64,000 bases of DNA from Conchocele bisecta (taxonomy: Eukaryota > Mollusca > Bivalvia > Lucinida > Thyasiridae). Within the stretch, counting starts at the first letter, position 1. Each line of letters begins with the position of its first letter. The notes under the pieces were generated by a model. It was not told where the DNA came from and searched no databases. It was given only the letters and a program-made list of their open reading frames with translations. Shown piece after piece: positions 11,638-23,995 of the stretch. Location of the stretch: NCBI GenBank assembly GCA_029237695.1, contig CM055274.1, positions 65,593,484-65,657,483 of the forward strand, written 5' to 3'. The position numbers and the translations under genes are program-made.

Positions 11638-12118
11638 ACAAGAAATGTGGCCTGTCAGCACACGAACGCCCCCAGTGGCAGATTGGAGAAACTGTAGCAA
11701 AGTTAATTAACCAAAGTATTCACAAACACATTTATGAATGTCAAAAGGGCAGTGTGGATGATGTATTGAAATATTAAAGTAATCCATAAAGAGTTATATA
11801 AGTTATGACAGGAAAATAGAAACTCTGGCGAACTTCTTAATGTGTGAAAAAAATTGTGAAGATCAAAAGGTCAAGGTCATATTAAGGGCAGCATTGATGT
11901 GTGACATTTGTTCTCAAGTATGATGTATTGACATATTAAAGTAATCCACCAAGGGATATAGATGGATGTGTGGCATTTGTCCACATGTATGCTGTGTTCA
12001 AATATCTAAGCAATACTTCAAGGGATATAGAAGTTGTGACATAATTGAGAAACTCCAGCGAACTTCTTAATGTGCCGGACACACAGACACACAGTCGAAA
12101 CACTATATACGGGGGGCA
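11638..12118 (+). mobile_element. Helentron-like element, degenerate 3' end
   Basis: It begins CAAGAAATGTGGCCTGTCAG, has two to three units around GTAATCCAYMAAGRGATATA and ends with an ACAC tract and ACACTATATACGGGGGGCAT. The ending resembles the ACACTATATGCCCC...GGGGGCATAA termini of the core-repeat elements, with the hairpin's left arm missing. Confidence 0.5.
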
Positions 12119-12340
12119 TAAAAAATCGATATATTCAGCCCTGACATCAAAATAATCCTGATCTGATACCAGGTCCTCGCCACACCAGAATCACTTGGCT
12201 CCCTCCCAAAAGCAGTAGGATCAATAATACTCTTAATACTTTTATAATGGGCAATAACCCAATTAAACTCCCAGGTAACAAAAGAGCCAAAGATAAAAAC
12301 GTACCTGAGGGCCAAACCAGGCAAATCGTGATTCCTATTA
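12119..12340 (-). mobile_element. Retroposon fragment, split by the 12341-15669 insertion
   Basis: Similar sequence (CCTGATCTGATACCAGGTCC, TCGCCACACCAGAATCACTT) occurs intact at 53467-53740, and more distantly inside 43802-44274 and at 36057-36200. Here homology stops at ATTCCTATTA and resumes at 15670 with TATATAAGGAGAAACCC. In the 53.7 kb copy those two pieces are adjacent, which marks the transposon insertion point. Confidence 0.8.
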
Positions 12341-15300
12341 GTGCGGTCCCTTAACAAATGTGCCATTTTTTCACTGAATCAAGATATGGTGATGTACAAT
12401 TAAAAAATAAGTGGCTCCAAAAAATCTATCCACTGTGCCACCAAAAAAATCAATAAATTCAAAATGGCCACCAAATATTAATATATTTCTATGTTGGTGC
12501 AAACCTGTGTTATATTTAGCACAATTAGTACGCTATAATGACACACATTCACACAATGATTAATTCAGATGGCCATCATGTACACTTTTATTATTTTGTA
12601 ATTGCCATAACTCCAAGATGGCCGCCATATATCAATATTACATTCTATTTTGCACTGTGGATGTCATATTGGAATGTTAACCGCTTAAAAGCATTATTGT
12701 GCACATGTGCAGCTGCAAAGGTCAGTACATATAAGCCCAGCATGTGTGCACTTGCAGCTGATGCATCCTCTGGCAGACTTACAACCACATATGATCCAGA
12801 CAGGGGTCCATGAAGAGCCGTCCATTGCCCATCCCCATTCGTCTGGTGATGGGATTGTTTAATATCCATCTACTATTTTGCATAATATTGTGGCATATCA
12901 GGTTGTTCACTAGATTCAATGCAGCCCAGAAGGTTAGACTTGTCGTATCTTACCAAAATCAGACAGCGAAGGCGGAGTAGATTGATTTTCATGGGAGAAA
13001 AACGTTGCTGGATATCCATCACGTTGTTGATTAGCAATGTTTAGTCGACCAAATAGGTTGCTGTTTTGCCGCGTTGTACTTTAACAGCCTGCGACGATTT
13101 TGAACTTGTCTTTGATTTGGGGGATTTCAGTAGTGGAAGTGAGCTTTTCTCGATTGGATTCTGAATTGGTAAGTCTCTGGTCTCAATCACATCTTTCATA
13201 TAATTTAGATACTGCGTTCTACCTAGCGATGCATCTTCAATAGCCGCAGAGAGGGACTTCATGTCTCGAATGTGAATGTGAATCCAGCGTGCATAGTTGT
13301 AGTGATCCAATGCAAATACAAAGCAGACAAGTGACTCAAGTGCTTCAACATACAAGTCAAATTTGTTTTCTCTCTGTGCTCTCAGAAGGACAAGGATCAT
13401 TTTTATATGGCTATAACAGTATCCCAAAACTGGAAGGTATGACTAGTGATAAGCATGCATTTTCTCCATGCCTCAAATGTTTCATCAGTTTCATTGGAAC
13501 TCTTTGAAAGCTCAAGTGCATGTTGTTGGAGGGCTGATAACGCTACAACAGAGACTTGATGTGCATGGCGAGTCCGTGTCAGATGTGCTGCTTTCAGGAA
13601 ACCTTCAGGGATTCCAGATGTGGCAATTTCAGCCTCTACAACTGCTGTTGTCCAGCCCAAACCTTGCAGGTAATCCCCGGCCATATTCCACAGAGCCATT
13701 TCTAGATGCAGACCACCAAACATTACTACAAATTTGTCCTCCCCATGACCCATGAGAGTATGGCCATGTTCATTGAATATATTTTGCCTTTGCAAATATG
13801 GGGCAGTCACATGCCACGACAGGGATCTGACCAGGATGTGGAAAGGCAGTGACAGATTTGATTACATTCATGCCATGTTTGATAATTGCTGGTGTGTCAG
13901 CCTTTTCCTCAGAGAGAGGCAGTAAAGCCATTATAGCTGCTGGGTCCAACATGGGAGATACGTTTTTAGCATGAAAGGCAGCCCACACAATTGTTTCATT
14001 AGTTAGTGTGTCTCTTGTCAAAAGTTCACTGGCATTCTGTAACCAAACAACTTCAAGTGTCATTGCTCTGTATAATTCACCTTTAATTTGTTTGGTATGA
14101 ACAGCAGGAACTGTTATCTTAGATGGATTCATTGTTACTATAGGAACTACTGAATAAGAGTCTGGAAGAAGCAATTTCTCTGACCCTATGTCGGATAACG
14201 GAAACGGGTCTTGGGGTTTACCAATAGTATGTTCTGTTGAAAACTGCATGATACTGATGCCAGTGCCATGGAACGATGAGTGGGCCGTTGTGGATGACGG
14301 ATTGTGGTCAATATTGTCCATAACACCAACTAAAAATAGTTCAGATCTCCGCTGTGACGGGCAAACGACACCGGTAGCAGCAAAACATCTGCACATGCTT
14401 ATTGCGACGTTACTTTCCAGCTGCTGCACGCGTGCATATGAAATGCAAACACCCATTTTGTGCAACTGTTTAATTAGTTTTTTGCCTCGTGTTAGCGAGT
14501 GAATGTTCAACCCAAGATATACGACAAGAGGTGACTCTCGTCCAACGGTATGGCCGTGTGTTAGTGTTTCTTTTTGGCATTGTTTTCTTTGTGTTGAAGA
14601 GCATCAATTGTGATATAGTCAAACAGATTTGTGATAACTTGGGCTGTTTGTCATTCATAGTTGGTCCATTTACTATGATTGACACAAGGGCATTGAGACT
14701 GTTCGGTACTGCTGTAGATTGACAGTCAGGAGAAAAATCACCCGAAAACTGTCGGAATCAAAGATGTCTCTGTGGATAGTTTTTGCAACTTTAGCCATTT
14801 CTAATGCCTCAGAGTTGTAATCACTTACAGTTAGTGCATCCTTTAACATTTAGTGTATGCCTTCAGGGAATACTAACACTGACCGCTTTCCATCTGTATG
14901 TTCTTGAATCCCATTGTTACAAAAGTGTTCAAGTATTTCATTATTTAGACGAAATCTGTTGGTTGTTAGATCTAGACCTAATTGTTGTTATTGTTGCTAT
15001 TTATGAAATCCCGCGCTTTCTTTTCAGCACCACCATGTAATTATGGGTAAACAAAAAATGGGATATTACAATTTATATTCTAAAATTGTGTATATACATG
15101 TATTTGCATAAAACGAGGCTTGAGCAATACAGTTGTGTAAATATTAGTGTTACCGGACATATTATATATACAGTTTTTATACATATAGGCATATAGTGGA
15201 CATTTCAAATTGATTTAAATGAGGTAAGTCTCCAGTTACCTTGCAACAGTACCCAAATTGCCATTTACTATTGACTAAACCAAATCAGAAATATTAAATG

Positions 15301-15669
15301 AATGTATATAGCCTTCAGAAAGCAAATGTATGGCAAAATAATGAACTGCGGTGGCCATCTTGGATTTATGCAAATTAGTAAAATGATTCAGTTATATTTT
15401 GATGTTACTCAAATACATTGTTGCATCCAACAATCGCATTCCAGGGGGTTAAAGTACTCAAACATATCAATTGAGTATAATCATAGGCCATACAATTAAT
15501 AGTTGGCGGCCATCTTGGATTTCAGCATTTTAAACGTGTTTCGGTTGTCTTTTTATTTGGAGCCACTTATTTTAGGAATCGGTATGACCTTAGCTACGTC
15601 CCACAAAAAAATGGCACTTTTGGCCAGCGTGTATAGATAATCCATTTTTTTGAAGTTAAGGGACTGCAC
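12341..15669 (-). mobile_element. TIR DNA transposon-like element carrying a cysteine-rich gene remnant
   Basis: The ends are inverted: GTGCGGTCCCTTAAC at 12341-12355 and its complement (one mismatch) at 15655-15669, with TA on both sides. Further inverted pairs lie inside: GTGCCATTTTTT (12360-12371 / 15605-15616) and AAAATAAGTGGCTCCAAA (12404-12421 / 15556-15573). CAAGATGGCCGCC-type words point inward-symmetrically near both ends (about 12460, 12566, 12613 and 15350, 15505). The related retroposon at 53.69 kb gives an empty-site comparison. The only gene content is the decayed minus-strand gene at 12694-14885. No known transposase domain was recognised, so superfamily is open. Confidence 0.8.
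12694..14885 (-). pseudogene. Decayed gene of a multicopy cysteine-rich protein family
   Basis: Consecutive minus-strand blocks in shifting frames read as one protein: a block at 14885-14500 (MAKVAKTIHRDIF; GPTMNDKQPKLSQ), then 14510-13770 (MNIHSLTRGKKLIKQL; GVMDNIDHNPSSTTAHSSFH; HTKQIKGELYRAM), then 13810-13403 (HGEDKFVVMFGGLHLEMALW; SHLTRTRHAHQV-like), then 13427-13041 (FDLYVEALESLVCFVFALDH; YARWIHIHIRDM), and last 12845-12694 (DEWGWAMDGSSWTPVWIICG; CKSARGCISCKC; CTDLCSCTC) with a stop at 12694. At least three frameshifts and internal stops break it, and some sequence before the last block seems missing. From memory, this matches uncharacterised proteins found in many copies in bivalve and cnidarian genomes, with a CXC-like cysteine-rich C terminus. 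Function unknown. Confidence 0.72.
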
Positions 15670-17215
15670 TATATAAGGAGAAACCCATAACGTTAATTTA
15701 TGCCATCGCGTTCGCAAACCATGTGAAGAAATGCTTCGTTGTTGTCATATCTCATTATCTTTGTGCATGGTATACTATGTACAATATATAAGTTATACAA
15801 GACACCAAAAGATACACATGAACCCATGTATAGAAGAGACTAACACAATACATTAGGCTAAACACATGACACTGACACAGCGATGGTCGAGGAACTTTCA
15901 ACGTGGCACAAACATGCATACACGATCAGCGGTTGGAGTATTGATTTAATTTATATTGGTTTATTATGTAATATTGTTATATTATTACTTACAGTTCTGA
16001 ATCATACTCTGCTGGTCATGGAATTCATGCTTTGAAAAACATCTATCATACCAGACTGTTTTTACATAGGGTATACCTATGTATTGGCATCGCCTCCGAC
16101 AGTGAGCCACGCCCCAGACCCCCCTCGATGCGATGGTAGGTAATGATATCTTGGAGTAACCATAACAACAACATGCATTGTGTTACTCAACGTTTAACTG
16201 TCATACGCAGCCGCTAATTGAAAATAATATTATGAAAAACTACTTGCACTGCACAATATCAACAACGGATGTTCTACGTACAAAAATACATCGGATTATT
16301 TTGTTGCGCGTGATTTTCCCCCATTTGCGGCACAAATCGTGCGGTCATCGCTAAATTTAGTAACAGAGTTAACTCCCCTCCGAATACTCTCCGAAACAAG
16401 CGACGCGTTTAACACACAAACTACGTCAAGTTTGACCTTCCGATAGCCTATTTTTAAACTCACCCGACACCTGTGCGACACCTGTGCGAAACGTGTAGGT
16501 CTAACTGATGTTTAATCCTCATTCTCTCTCTATCGATGGAGCGGATTTTAGTGACATTCCCGAATTCGGCCCGATTGACATTTGTCTATGGTGGCCAATA
16601 CACGCCAACATGAGTGTCAATTCTACGTTCAGGGAAGGGGGTCAATAAGTCAATATTTAAGGTGATAACTTACAGTCAGGGAACAAATTAATGACAGTAT
16701 AACACATCCAGCGTATATTAATACCCATATTAATGCAAGTACTGAAATACGACAAAAAAGTTTGGGCTTCCATACATTGAACATTTTGTCAGCGGTTTCC
16801 CCAATGACGTCATTTGTATGTTTTAATATACTCGATCCGGGGCCAACTATTTCATTCACAAAACAGAAGTAAACTTGGCGATGTACCGATAAGGCATTTC
16901 AGGCGCGACACCGCTTCCGTGGCGGAATTATTGTAACTGTTGCTCTTCAATCAGTTTTCAATATATTTATAATGATCATAGATATCTGGAAACTGTATTT
17001 ATACTTGAATTGATGATGTCTTGTATATGTGTTACAATAGTTTACCCCTTAACCATTAAAACGCTGAAAAATAAAATTGCCGTCTGCTCATTTTGTATAT
17101 TTTAATCTCTTTGAAAACCTGTTTTGGCAGCGCAGTAGAATCGTCTCAGTATGTTTTTGAGGAGAAAATATAAAAATATTTAAAACAGCAGACGACAATT
17201 GTCGTTTCCAGCGCT
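15670..17215. other. Rest of split retroposon, then intron DNA with nothing recognised
   Basis: Positions 15670-15725 continue the retroposon cut by the transposon (TTAATTTATGCCATCGCG; compare 53725). Beyond that AT-rich intron sequence holds no exon, array or inverted ends that I could see. Confidence 0.5.
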
Positions 17216-17219
17216 TTAA

Positions 17220-17722
17220 AGGTACATGCCCACTCATTAAGCCCAAAATGTCATTTATAGGAATTAAATAAGTGTATAACTGTGTCACTATTCCACCAGT
17301 TCTAAACGTTACAATTGCCCGCTATACAGTATAATCAATTTAGTAATATTTATTTTACTGATAGTGACGCGCGGTGGTATCAGGCTATTTTCATATGCAA
17401 ATGAGGCATGATATTTTTTAATTATTTATACTAAAGAAATGTGTCACCTGAAAAAATAATATTTTCGACAGATTTTAAAGTATGATCATTGCACATCATA
17501 AAATAAATACAGAGATTAAATAGTAATGTCCGTTAACATTTTAAGCAAACACGGTTATCGCCCCTGATATCAGTGTGTAAATTTATGTCCGATATAAAAT
17601 GTATAATAATGCCAATCAGTACGTGGGATAATGGCGCATGAATGTTTATTTTGCCAGGAAATGTCTCAGATGATGTCTCTGATGTAAACAACATTTTGTA
17701 CCTACTGAGTGGGCATGTACCT
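17220..17722. mobile_element. 503 bp non-autonomous element with TTAA target duplication
   Basis: The ends AGGTACATGCCCACTCA (17220-17236) and its exact complement (17706-17722) are flanked by TTAA at 17216-17219 and 17723-17726. TTAA duplication is typical of piggyBac and Kolobok-type insertion. There is no transposase; minus-strand frames inside lack motifs. Confidence 0.85.
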
Positions 17723-17899
17723 TTAAGGGTTAATGAAACTGCAACACCAACAATCAATCAATCAATCAATCTAGTTTAATCTTGTAGTACCCTATGTTCA
17801 GTACTTTCAGTACTTTCATTGTGTAGTTGCAATGACAGGGATTTTTATATTTCATTTGTATGGAATTTATTTTTATCACTGCAAGACACACGTAACATA

Positions 17900-20800
17900 C
17901 AGTCGTTTCTGTCAAAATGTTCCGGGTTTATACGTGTACAAAGTGTTGTGCGTTGCGTATCCGTGGAGTTTCCGTTAGTTGCGTTTCAAACCGTGTGTCG
18001 TCTACGTGTAATACGTTTTCGGCCATGCGTTGCATTTCCCCACTCTTGCGCATGCGCGAAAGTCTAACAAACCGTGTTCAACGCATTGAGTTTCAAAAGC
18101 GTGTAATCCGTGTACAACGGTTGTAAACGTATACAACGGTTGTAAACAACGCATTGAGTTTCAAAAGCGTGTAAACCGTGTACAACGGTTGTAAACGTAT
18201 ACAACGGTTGTAAACGTATACAACGCTAAGGTAAACCGTTTAAACGATTTAACGCTTTCTTTGACGAACGGTTACACGCTTCTACATGTACACAGCACCG
18301 TACAGATGAAACCGTGTTATACGTATAACACGTTTCCACGGGTTTTAACGCATTACAAGTTTTGGTATGCCAACCGTGTATCGCGTAGAATGCGCATGCT
18401 CAGATCGTTCTTCGTGTGTGTATATATACTTCTAGACTCAGCAGGGCTTCTACAATTTTCAGTTTTCCGGTTCTGGACCGATTTTTGAACTCTCAGACCG
18501 ATTGAGATTTGAAAACTAGTCTTAAAAATCGGTTCAAGAAAAATTGCCAGTCGGCTGCTGTTTCGCTATAAACCTTGTAAATTTACCGGTTTTAACCACC
18601 AAGTAATTTATGACACATATCCGCGGGCCATATCCGTGTTAAACCAGTGTGCAGCTCGCTGTGTATTCAGTTTCTCCAAATATCAAATGAACTCAATTTT
18701 AACAAATCTGAAAAGGCTTCACACATGGACCATAACTTTTAAGTTTGGCTACCATGGGCCAAGCAGTTCATGTGAAGAAGAATTTTGAAATCTCTAATAA
18801 AAGAACGACCATTAGACATTTTGGCGGCCATCTTGGATAACATAACAATCCGATTTCGACAAAAAATGTACCAGAGTGATCGCCTCATTGATACCTTCAA
18901 TTTGATATATAACATGACCATATTCGGTCAAAAATAAAAATCTGACCCCACGGGCCACGCACATTTTTGACCCCGGGGTCACCATTTTAACAACTTTGAA
19001 AGAGCATTGTACATCGATCATTCCTACCAAGTTTCGTTGAAATCCGGCCAGCGGTTCATGAGAAGATTTTTTAAGAATTTATGCTATTTTTAGACGGCGG
19101 CCATCTTGGATTATCGATGACCTCCATTTTAACAAATCTGAAAAGGCTTCACCCATGGACCATAACTTTTAAATTTGGCTACCATGGGCCAAGCGGTTCA
19201 TGTGAAGAAGAATTTTGAAATCTCTAATAAAAGAACGACCTTTTGACATTTCGGCGGCCATCTTGGATGACATAACAATCTGATTTCGACAAAAAATGAA
19301 CCAGAGTGATCGCCTCATTGATACCTTCGATTTGATATATGACATGACCATATTCAGTCAAAAATAAAATTTGACCCCAATTTGACCCCACGGGCCACGC
19401 CCATTTTTGACCCCACGGGGTCACCATTTTAACAACTTTGAAAGAGCAATGTGCATCGATCATTCCTACCAACTTTCGCCGAAATCCGGCTAGCGGTTCA
19501 TGAGAAGAAGATTTTTTAAGAATTTATGCTATTTTTAGACGGCGGCCATCTTGGATTAGCGATGACCTCCATTTTAACAAATCTGAAAAGGCTTCACCCA
19601 TGGACCATAACTTTTAAGTTTGACTACCATGGGCCAAGCGGTTCATGTGAACAAGAATTTTGAAATCTCTAATAAAAGAACAACCTTTTGACACATTCGG
19701 CGGCCATCTTGGATGACATAACAATCCGATTTCGACAAAAAATGTACCAGAGTGATCGCCTCATTGATACCTTCAATTTGATATATAAAATGACCATATT
19801 CGGGGAAAAGTAAAATTTGACCCCAATTTGACCCCACGGGCCACGCCCATTTTTGACCCCGGGGTCACCATTTTAACAACTTTGAAAGAGCATTGTACAT
19901 CGATCATTCCTACCAAGTTTTGTCGAAATCCGGTTGGCGGTTCTTGAGAAGAAGATTTTTGAAGAATTTGTGCTATTTTTAGACGGCGGCCATCTTGGAT
20001 TACGTAATAACGTCATTTTAACAATTTTGTAATCCCTCTATCTTAGGACCATGACCATGAAGTTTGGTGACTATAGGCCCAATGGTTACCGAGGAGAAGA
20101 CGTTTGAAAATGTTCACGGACGACGGACGACGACGGACACATTGCGGTAACAATAGCTCACATGAGCTTCGCTCAGGTGAGCCAATAAAGAAACAATGCA
20201 CTGTGTTTATCTGTGTTCGTAATATTTAACCCCAAGTAACTGACATGGACTATCGGCCCGGGCTATTCCATATTAAGTTAGGAACTGTTACATTACGCTG
20301 TATTAGGGGTCATTTTTGTGTATATAAAATGTACATGTACGTAGGAATGCCGCAGATCCTGATGAGCCGGCTCACGTGATCTACAATTCTCAAACATTTT
20401 GATAAACGACAAGGTACATCTGTCGTGTTAAAAGCGTGACTCATTAGGCATCAGGGATTAGGGATCAATTGAAGTGCTAAATCACACCGCCGATGTACTT
20501 TGAACTCGATCTGAGGGTATGTATTCGCGATATTTTAAAAGGGACGAAACAAGGACGCCTCGAAGCGATCAGGGCCGAACAGGTATTCGCGCTAAAACGT
20601 GTAACCGTTGTACACGTTTCAACGCTTACAAATAGCTTACAGCCTACACGCTTCCAGGTAAAGCGTTGTACACGTTTCAACTCTTTCACCTCGCTACATA
20701 TGTATACGCCAAAGCGTGTTATACGCCTTGAAGCTAAACGTATTACACGCTTTACAACTAAATGGTTTGACAATGTGTATTACACGTGTACGAACCGTAT

Positions 20801-20986
20801 TATACGTTTAAACAACGTATACAACGCTTTTAAACTAAACGGTTTGACAATGTGTATTACACGTGTACGAACCGTATTATACGTTTAAACAACGTATACA
20901 ACGCTACACCAAACCGTTGCGTTCGCGTTGCGTTCGCTTGCGTTGCAAGTGTTGTCTACGGTGGAACAAAAACGGAGACTGCACTG
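17900..20986. mobile_element. TA-flanked element rich in CGTTGTA/TACAACG words, copy 1
   Basis: Homology with 61927-63626 starts exactly after TA at CAGT and ends exactly at ACTG before TA (20987-20988). That defines a TA-inserting element with very short terminal identity. Both flanks contain dense short palindromic words (ACAACGGTTGTAAACG, CGTATACAACG, ACACGTGTACG) and the element is CpG-rich compared with its surroundings. No transposase is visible. A Helentron-like insert at 18685-20183 enlarges this copy to 3.1 kb. Confidence 0.75.
18685..20183 (+). mobile_element. Helentron-like element, 430 bp units, 5' truncated
   Basis: Three units of about 430 bp follow one another, each with AAATCTGAAAAGGCTTCAC, TGACCCCACGGGCCACGC, TCGATCATTCCTACCAAG and two GGCGGCCATCTTGGAT words. 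They end in a (GACGGAC)n stretch, GGTAACAATA (20150-20159) and the hairpin GCTCACATGAGC/GCTCAGGTGAGC. In the sister copy of the host element, 122 bp (62714-62835) stand at this place, so insertion here was accompanied by loss of host bases. Open frames on the minus strand repeat with the unit and are not genes. Confidence 0.75.
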
Positions 20987-20988
20987 TA

Positions 20989-21540
20989 TATATGGTTGAC
21001 AAGTAATCAGAAACTCGCCAGTGTATACAAATAGTTTATGTAAATTAGCGAATGGCATATCCATTTCATATTTGGTTGTAATTATTAATAGCTCATCCGC
21101 ACTAAAACTAGACATATATTGATCCACTTCAGGTCGGTTAATCATGCCTACATTAGCATGGAAAATAGAAAAAATACTTCCGATAGACTGAAAACCACTT
21201 GCTGGTTTGGAAAATAAGAATAATGTACCAAATACGTGCAGGTAGGCCAAGTTGTGAATGAGGCACTAAAATGGATTCCATGATTAGCGGTAAACGGTCC
21301 CACAAATACACACTCCTTTTCGCTTCGTCCTCAATCCTCCATTCCTAATGTGTATATATGACATGTGGCTATCCAAATGAAATAAAATACTGTTTAAATA
21401 AATAAACAATCAGGCAATCAGCTAGAAATAGAATGTTAACCGCGTAGCATATGTTGTTTTTGGTTGTCGTGTTCGGTGATAGTCGTGGGCTTTACGACAT
21501 TGTCTGTAATGTTACAGATAAAAACAGACATGACTAGAAA
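20989..21540. other. Intron sequence, nothing recognised
   Basis: No homology to other parts of the window and no motif seen in the 121-residue minus-strand frame, which overlaps the end of the TA element. Confidence 0.4.
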
Positions 21541-22125
21541 ATGTGTTCATAGAACACGGATGCCCCACATATCGCTTTGATAATAAATGAGGCCAAATGC
21601 CAAGTGAATTTTTTTTTTACCTGAGCGTTAAAAGTTTTTGAAGCACCAAGTATGTGACCTTGACCCTGGGCTTGGCGGGGGCAGGACGAACGTGGATTTG
21701 GCATAGGGCGGTAGTGAACCATCAGAGCAATGTGTATATGAAATATGAAGCAGATCGGTCGAAGGATGAAGAAATTATGAGACATTTACCCGAGTGTTAA
21801 AGTTTTGTGACGGACGGATGGAGGGACGGACGGAGGGACGGACGGGAGGACGGGACGCACGTTCCTACGAATGAATACTTGTTGGGTTTTTACTGTATAA
21901 AAATACCCAACAAGAGTACCCAACACTATCCTAACCCTACCCAATAAGATCCCCGTACGCTTACAACAAGTAACCATTCGGGTGTGCGGACGGACGGACG
22001 GACGGACGGACGGACGGACGGACGGACGGACGGACGGACGGACGGACGGACGGACGGACGGACGGACGGACAGACAGACAAGGGTAACACTAAATGCCAC
22101 CTCCACTATCGTGGTGGGGCATAAA
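21541..22125 (+). mobile_element. Core-repeat element with long ACGG microsatellite and 3' hairpin
   Basis: One core-repeat unit (21640-21800) is followed by a first GACGGAC tract, an insert with inverted ends (CTTGTTGGGT 21878-21887 / ACCCAACAAG 21905-21914), then an (ACGG)n run of over 80 bp to 22070. The terminus has GGTAACACTA at 22084 and an ATGCCACCTCCAC/GTGGTGGGGCAT hairpin. The arginine/threonine/aspartate/glycine open frame is translated microsatellite. Confidence 0.8.
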
Positions 22126-22133
22126 AATATTCC

Positions 22134-22938
22134 AAAGGGTGTTCGAGTTATGCTCTGGATACAAAATCAGAGCACGAAACAACAAAGGGAGATAAGTAAA
22201 CAAGAATTCCGCGGAATCAGATGCCTCCTCGCCTTGTCCCGCCTTGACCTCGAGCCTGGGCCCGAAAGCAATTTTCACCGGCCCGAACATATTATACAAT
22301 TATTGACTAGTGAGCCATAGAATATCAGCTTATATTCTATGGCTCACTAGTCAATAATTGTTTTATTATATGATAATAGTCTGTATATAGCACTTACGAC
22401 CTTATGCTACTAGACAAAAATTGAAAAAGAATTTGAAAAAAAAAATGGAAAAAAAAAGTTTAAAAATTAAAAATAATAATGCTCGCTACTGGAGCCCAGA
22501 ATTTTTGTTAATAGTCCTATATTTATCTACATATATCTGCACAGGTCCACATACTGCCACAATATTGTCAACACAGTTTACGGAAATGTAATAATGTACC
22601 TGTATAAATTACCTGTAATAAGTTAGTGGTCAGTTAAAAAATTGAAAAAGAATGTAAAAAAAAAATATAAAAAAAAATATAAAAGAATAATGCTCCCTAC
22701 TGGAGCCCAGAATGTTTTTTAATAGTCCTATTTATCTACATATCATATACACACAGGCCCACATATTGCCACAATATTTTTAACACAGTTTACGGAAATG
22801 TAATATAATCATTTACCTGTATAAATTACCTGTAAGTGGTCAGTGGTCAGTTGCACATGCTAGCACATGCACAGGTGAATAGTCTGTATATAGCACTTAC
22901 GACCTTATGCTACTAGACAAAAATCAAAAAATAATTTG

Positions 22939-22969
<31 letters not shown>

Positions 22970-23995
22970 AAAAATAATAATGCTTGCTACTGGAGCCCAG
23001 ATTTTTTTTTTAATAGTCCTATATTTATCTACATATATCTGCACAGGTCCACATAATGCCACAATATTTTCAACACAGTTTACGGAAATGTAATATCCAA
23101 TGTAGTAATTTACCTGTATAAATTACCTGTGGTCACCAGTGGTCAAGCACTGGACATTTGCACATGCTAGCCCATGCTAGCACATGGTTCTCCCAGTCTC
23201 TATTGTTCTCTCTACAGGTAAGGTGTACAGAGCACACGAGAAAAGGTGTACAGAGCAGACGAGAAAACAGGTCTTCATGCATTATTGTCCAGTTTGTAGA
23301 GTGTGCAAAACAAAAAAGGGAGATAACTCAAAAATTAGCTACGCAAGAGTTGTCATTCTTGTGCGCGACACACCTCCGGGTCGTGGTCTATGCATGTGTG
23401 AAGTTTCATGAAAATATTCCAAAGGGTGGTCGAGTTATGCTCCGGACAGGAAATCAGTGCGCGAAAACAAAAAAGGGGGATAACTAAAAAATTAGCTATG
23501 CAAGAGTTGTCATTCTTGTGCAAGACACACCTTCGGTTCGTGGTCTAATTGAATGTGTTAAGTTTCATAAAAATATTCCAAAGGGTGGTCGAGTTATGGT
23601 CAATCAGTGCGCGAAACAAAAATGGAGATAACTAAAAAAGTAGCTATGCAAGAGTTGTCATTCTTGTGCGCGACACACCTTCGGGTCGTGGTCTATGCAT
23701 GTGTGAAGTTTCATGAAAATATTCCAAAGGGTGGTGGAGTTATGCTCCGGACACGAAATCAGTGCGAGAAACAAAAAAGGGAGATAACTAAAAAATTAGC
23801 TATGCAAGAGTTGTCATTCTTGTGCACGACACACCTTCGGGTCGTGGTCTATGCATGTGTGAAGTTTCATGAAAATATTCCAAAGGGTGTTCGAGTTATG
23901 CTCCGGACAAGAAGTGTCTGCGGCGGACGCGGACGCGGACGCGGCGCGCTGTCAAATCCATAGTATCCCCCGACGGAGTCCGGGGGATACAATGA
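22134..23995 (+). repeat. Second copy of the 4514-6300 segment
   Basis: It contains in the same order: the 24 bp arm palindrome (22302-22355, arms perfect), three A-rich tandem units (22370-23160), the 155 bp unit array and the GTATCCCCC hairpin at 23963-23990. Differences from 4514-6300 are mainly an extra A-rich unit and small indels. Either a segment was duplicated, or one composite element transposed twice. Confidence 0.85.

Noticed and set aside
17917..18126. Cysteine/arginine-rich small protein repeated at 61827-62153
   Set aside because: Present in both copies only because the element is duplicated; composition follows CGT-rich palindromic words.
20493..20888. 131-residue open frame
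   Set aside because: Internal repeat of the TA-flanked element; copy 2 has frame differences and no recognisable domain.
21982..22320. 112-residue open frame with repeating Arg-Thr-Asp-Gly
   Set aside because: It is the translation of the (ACGG)n microsatellite and adjoining repeats; the opposite strand gives an equal artefact.
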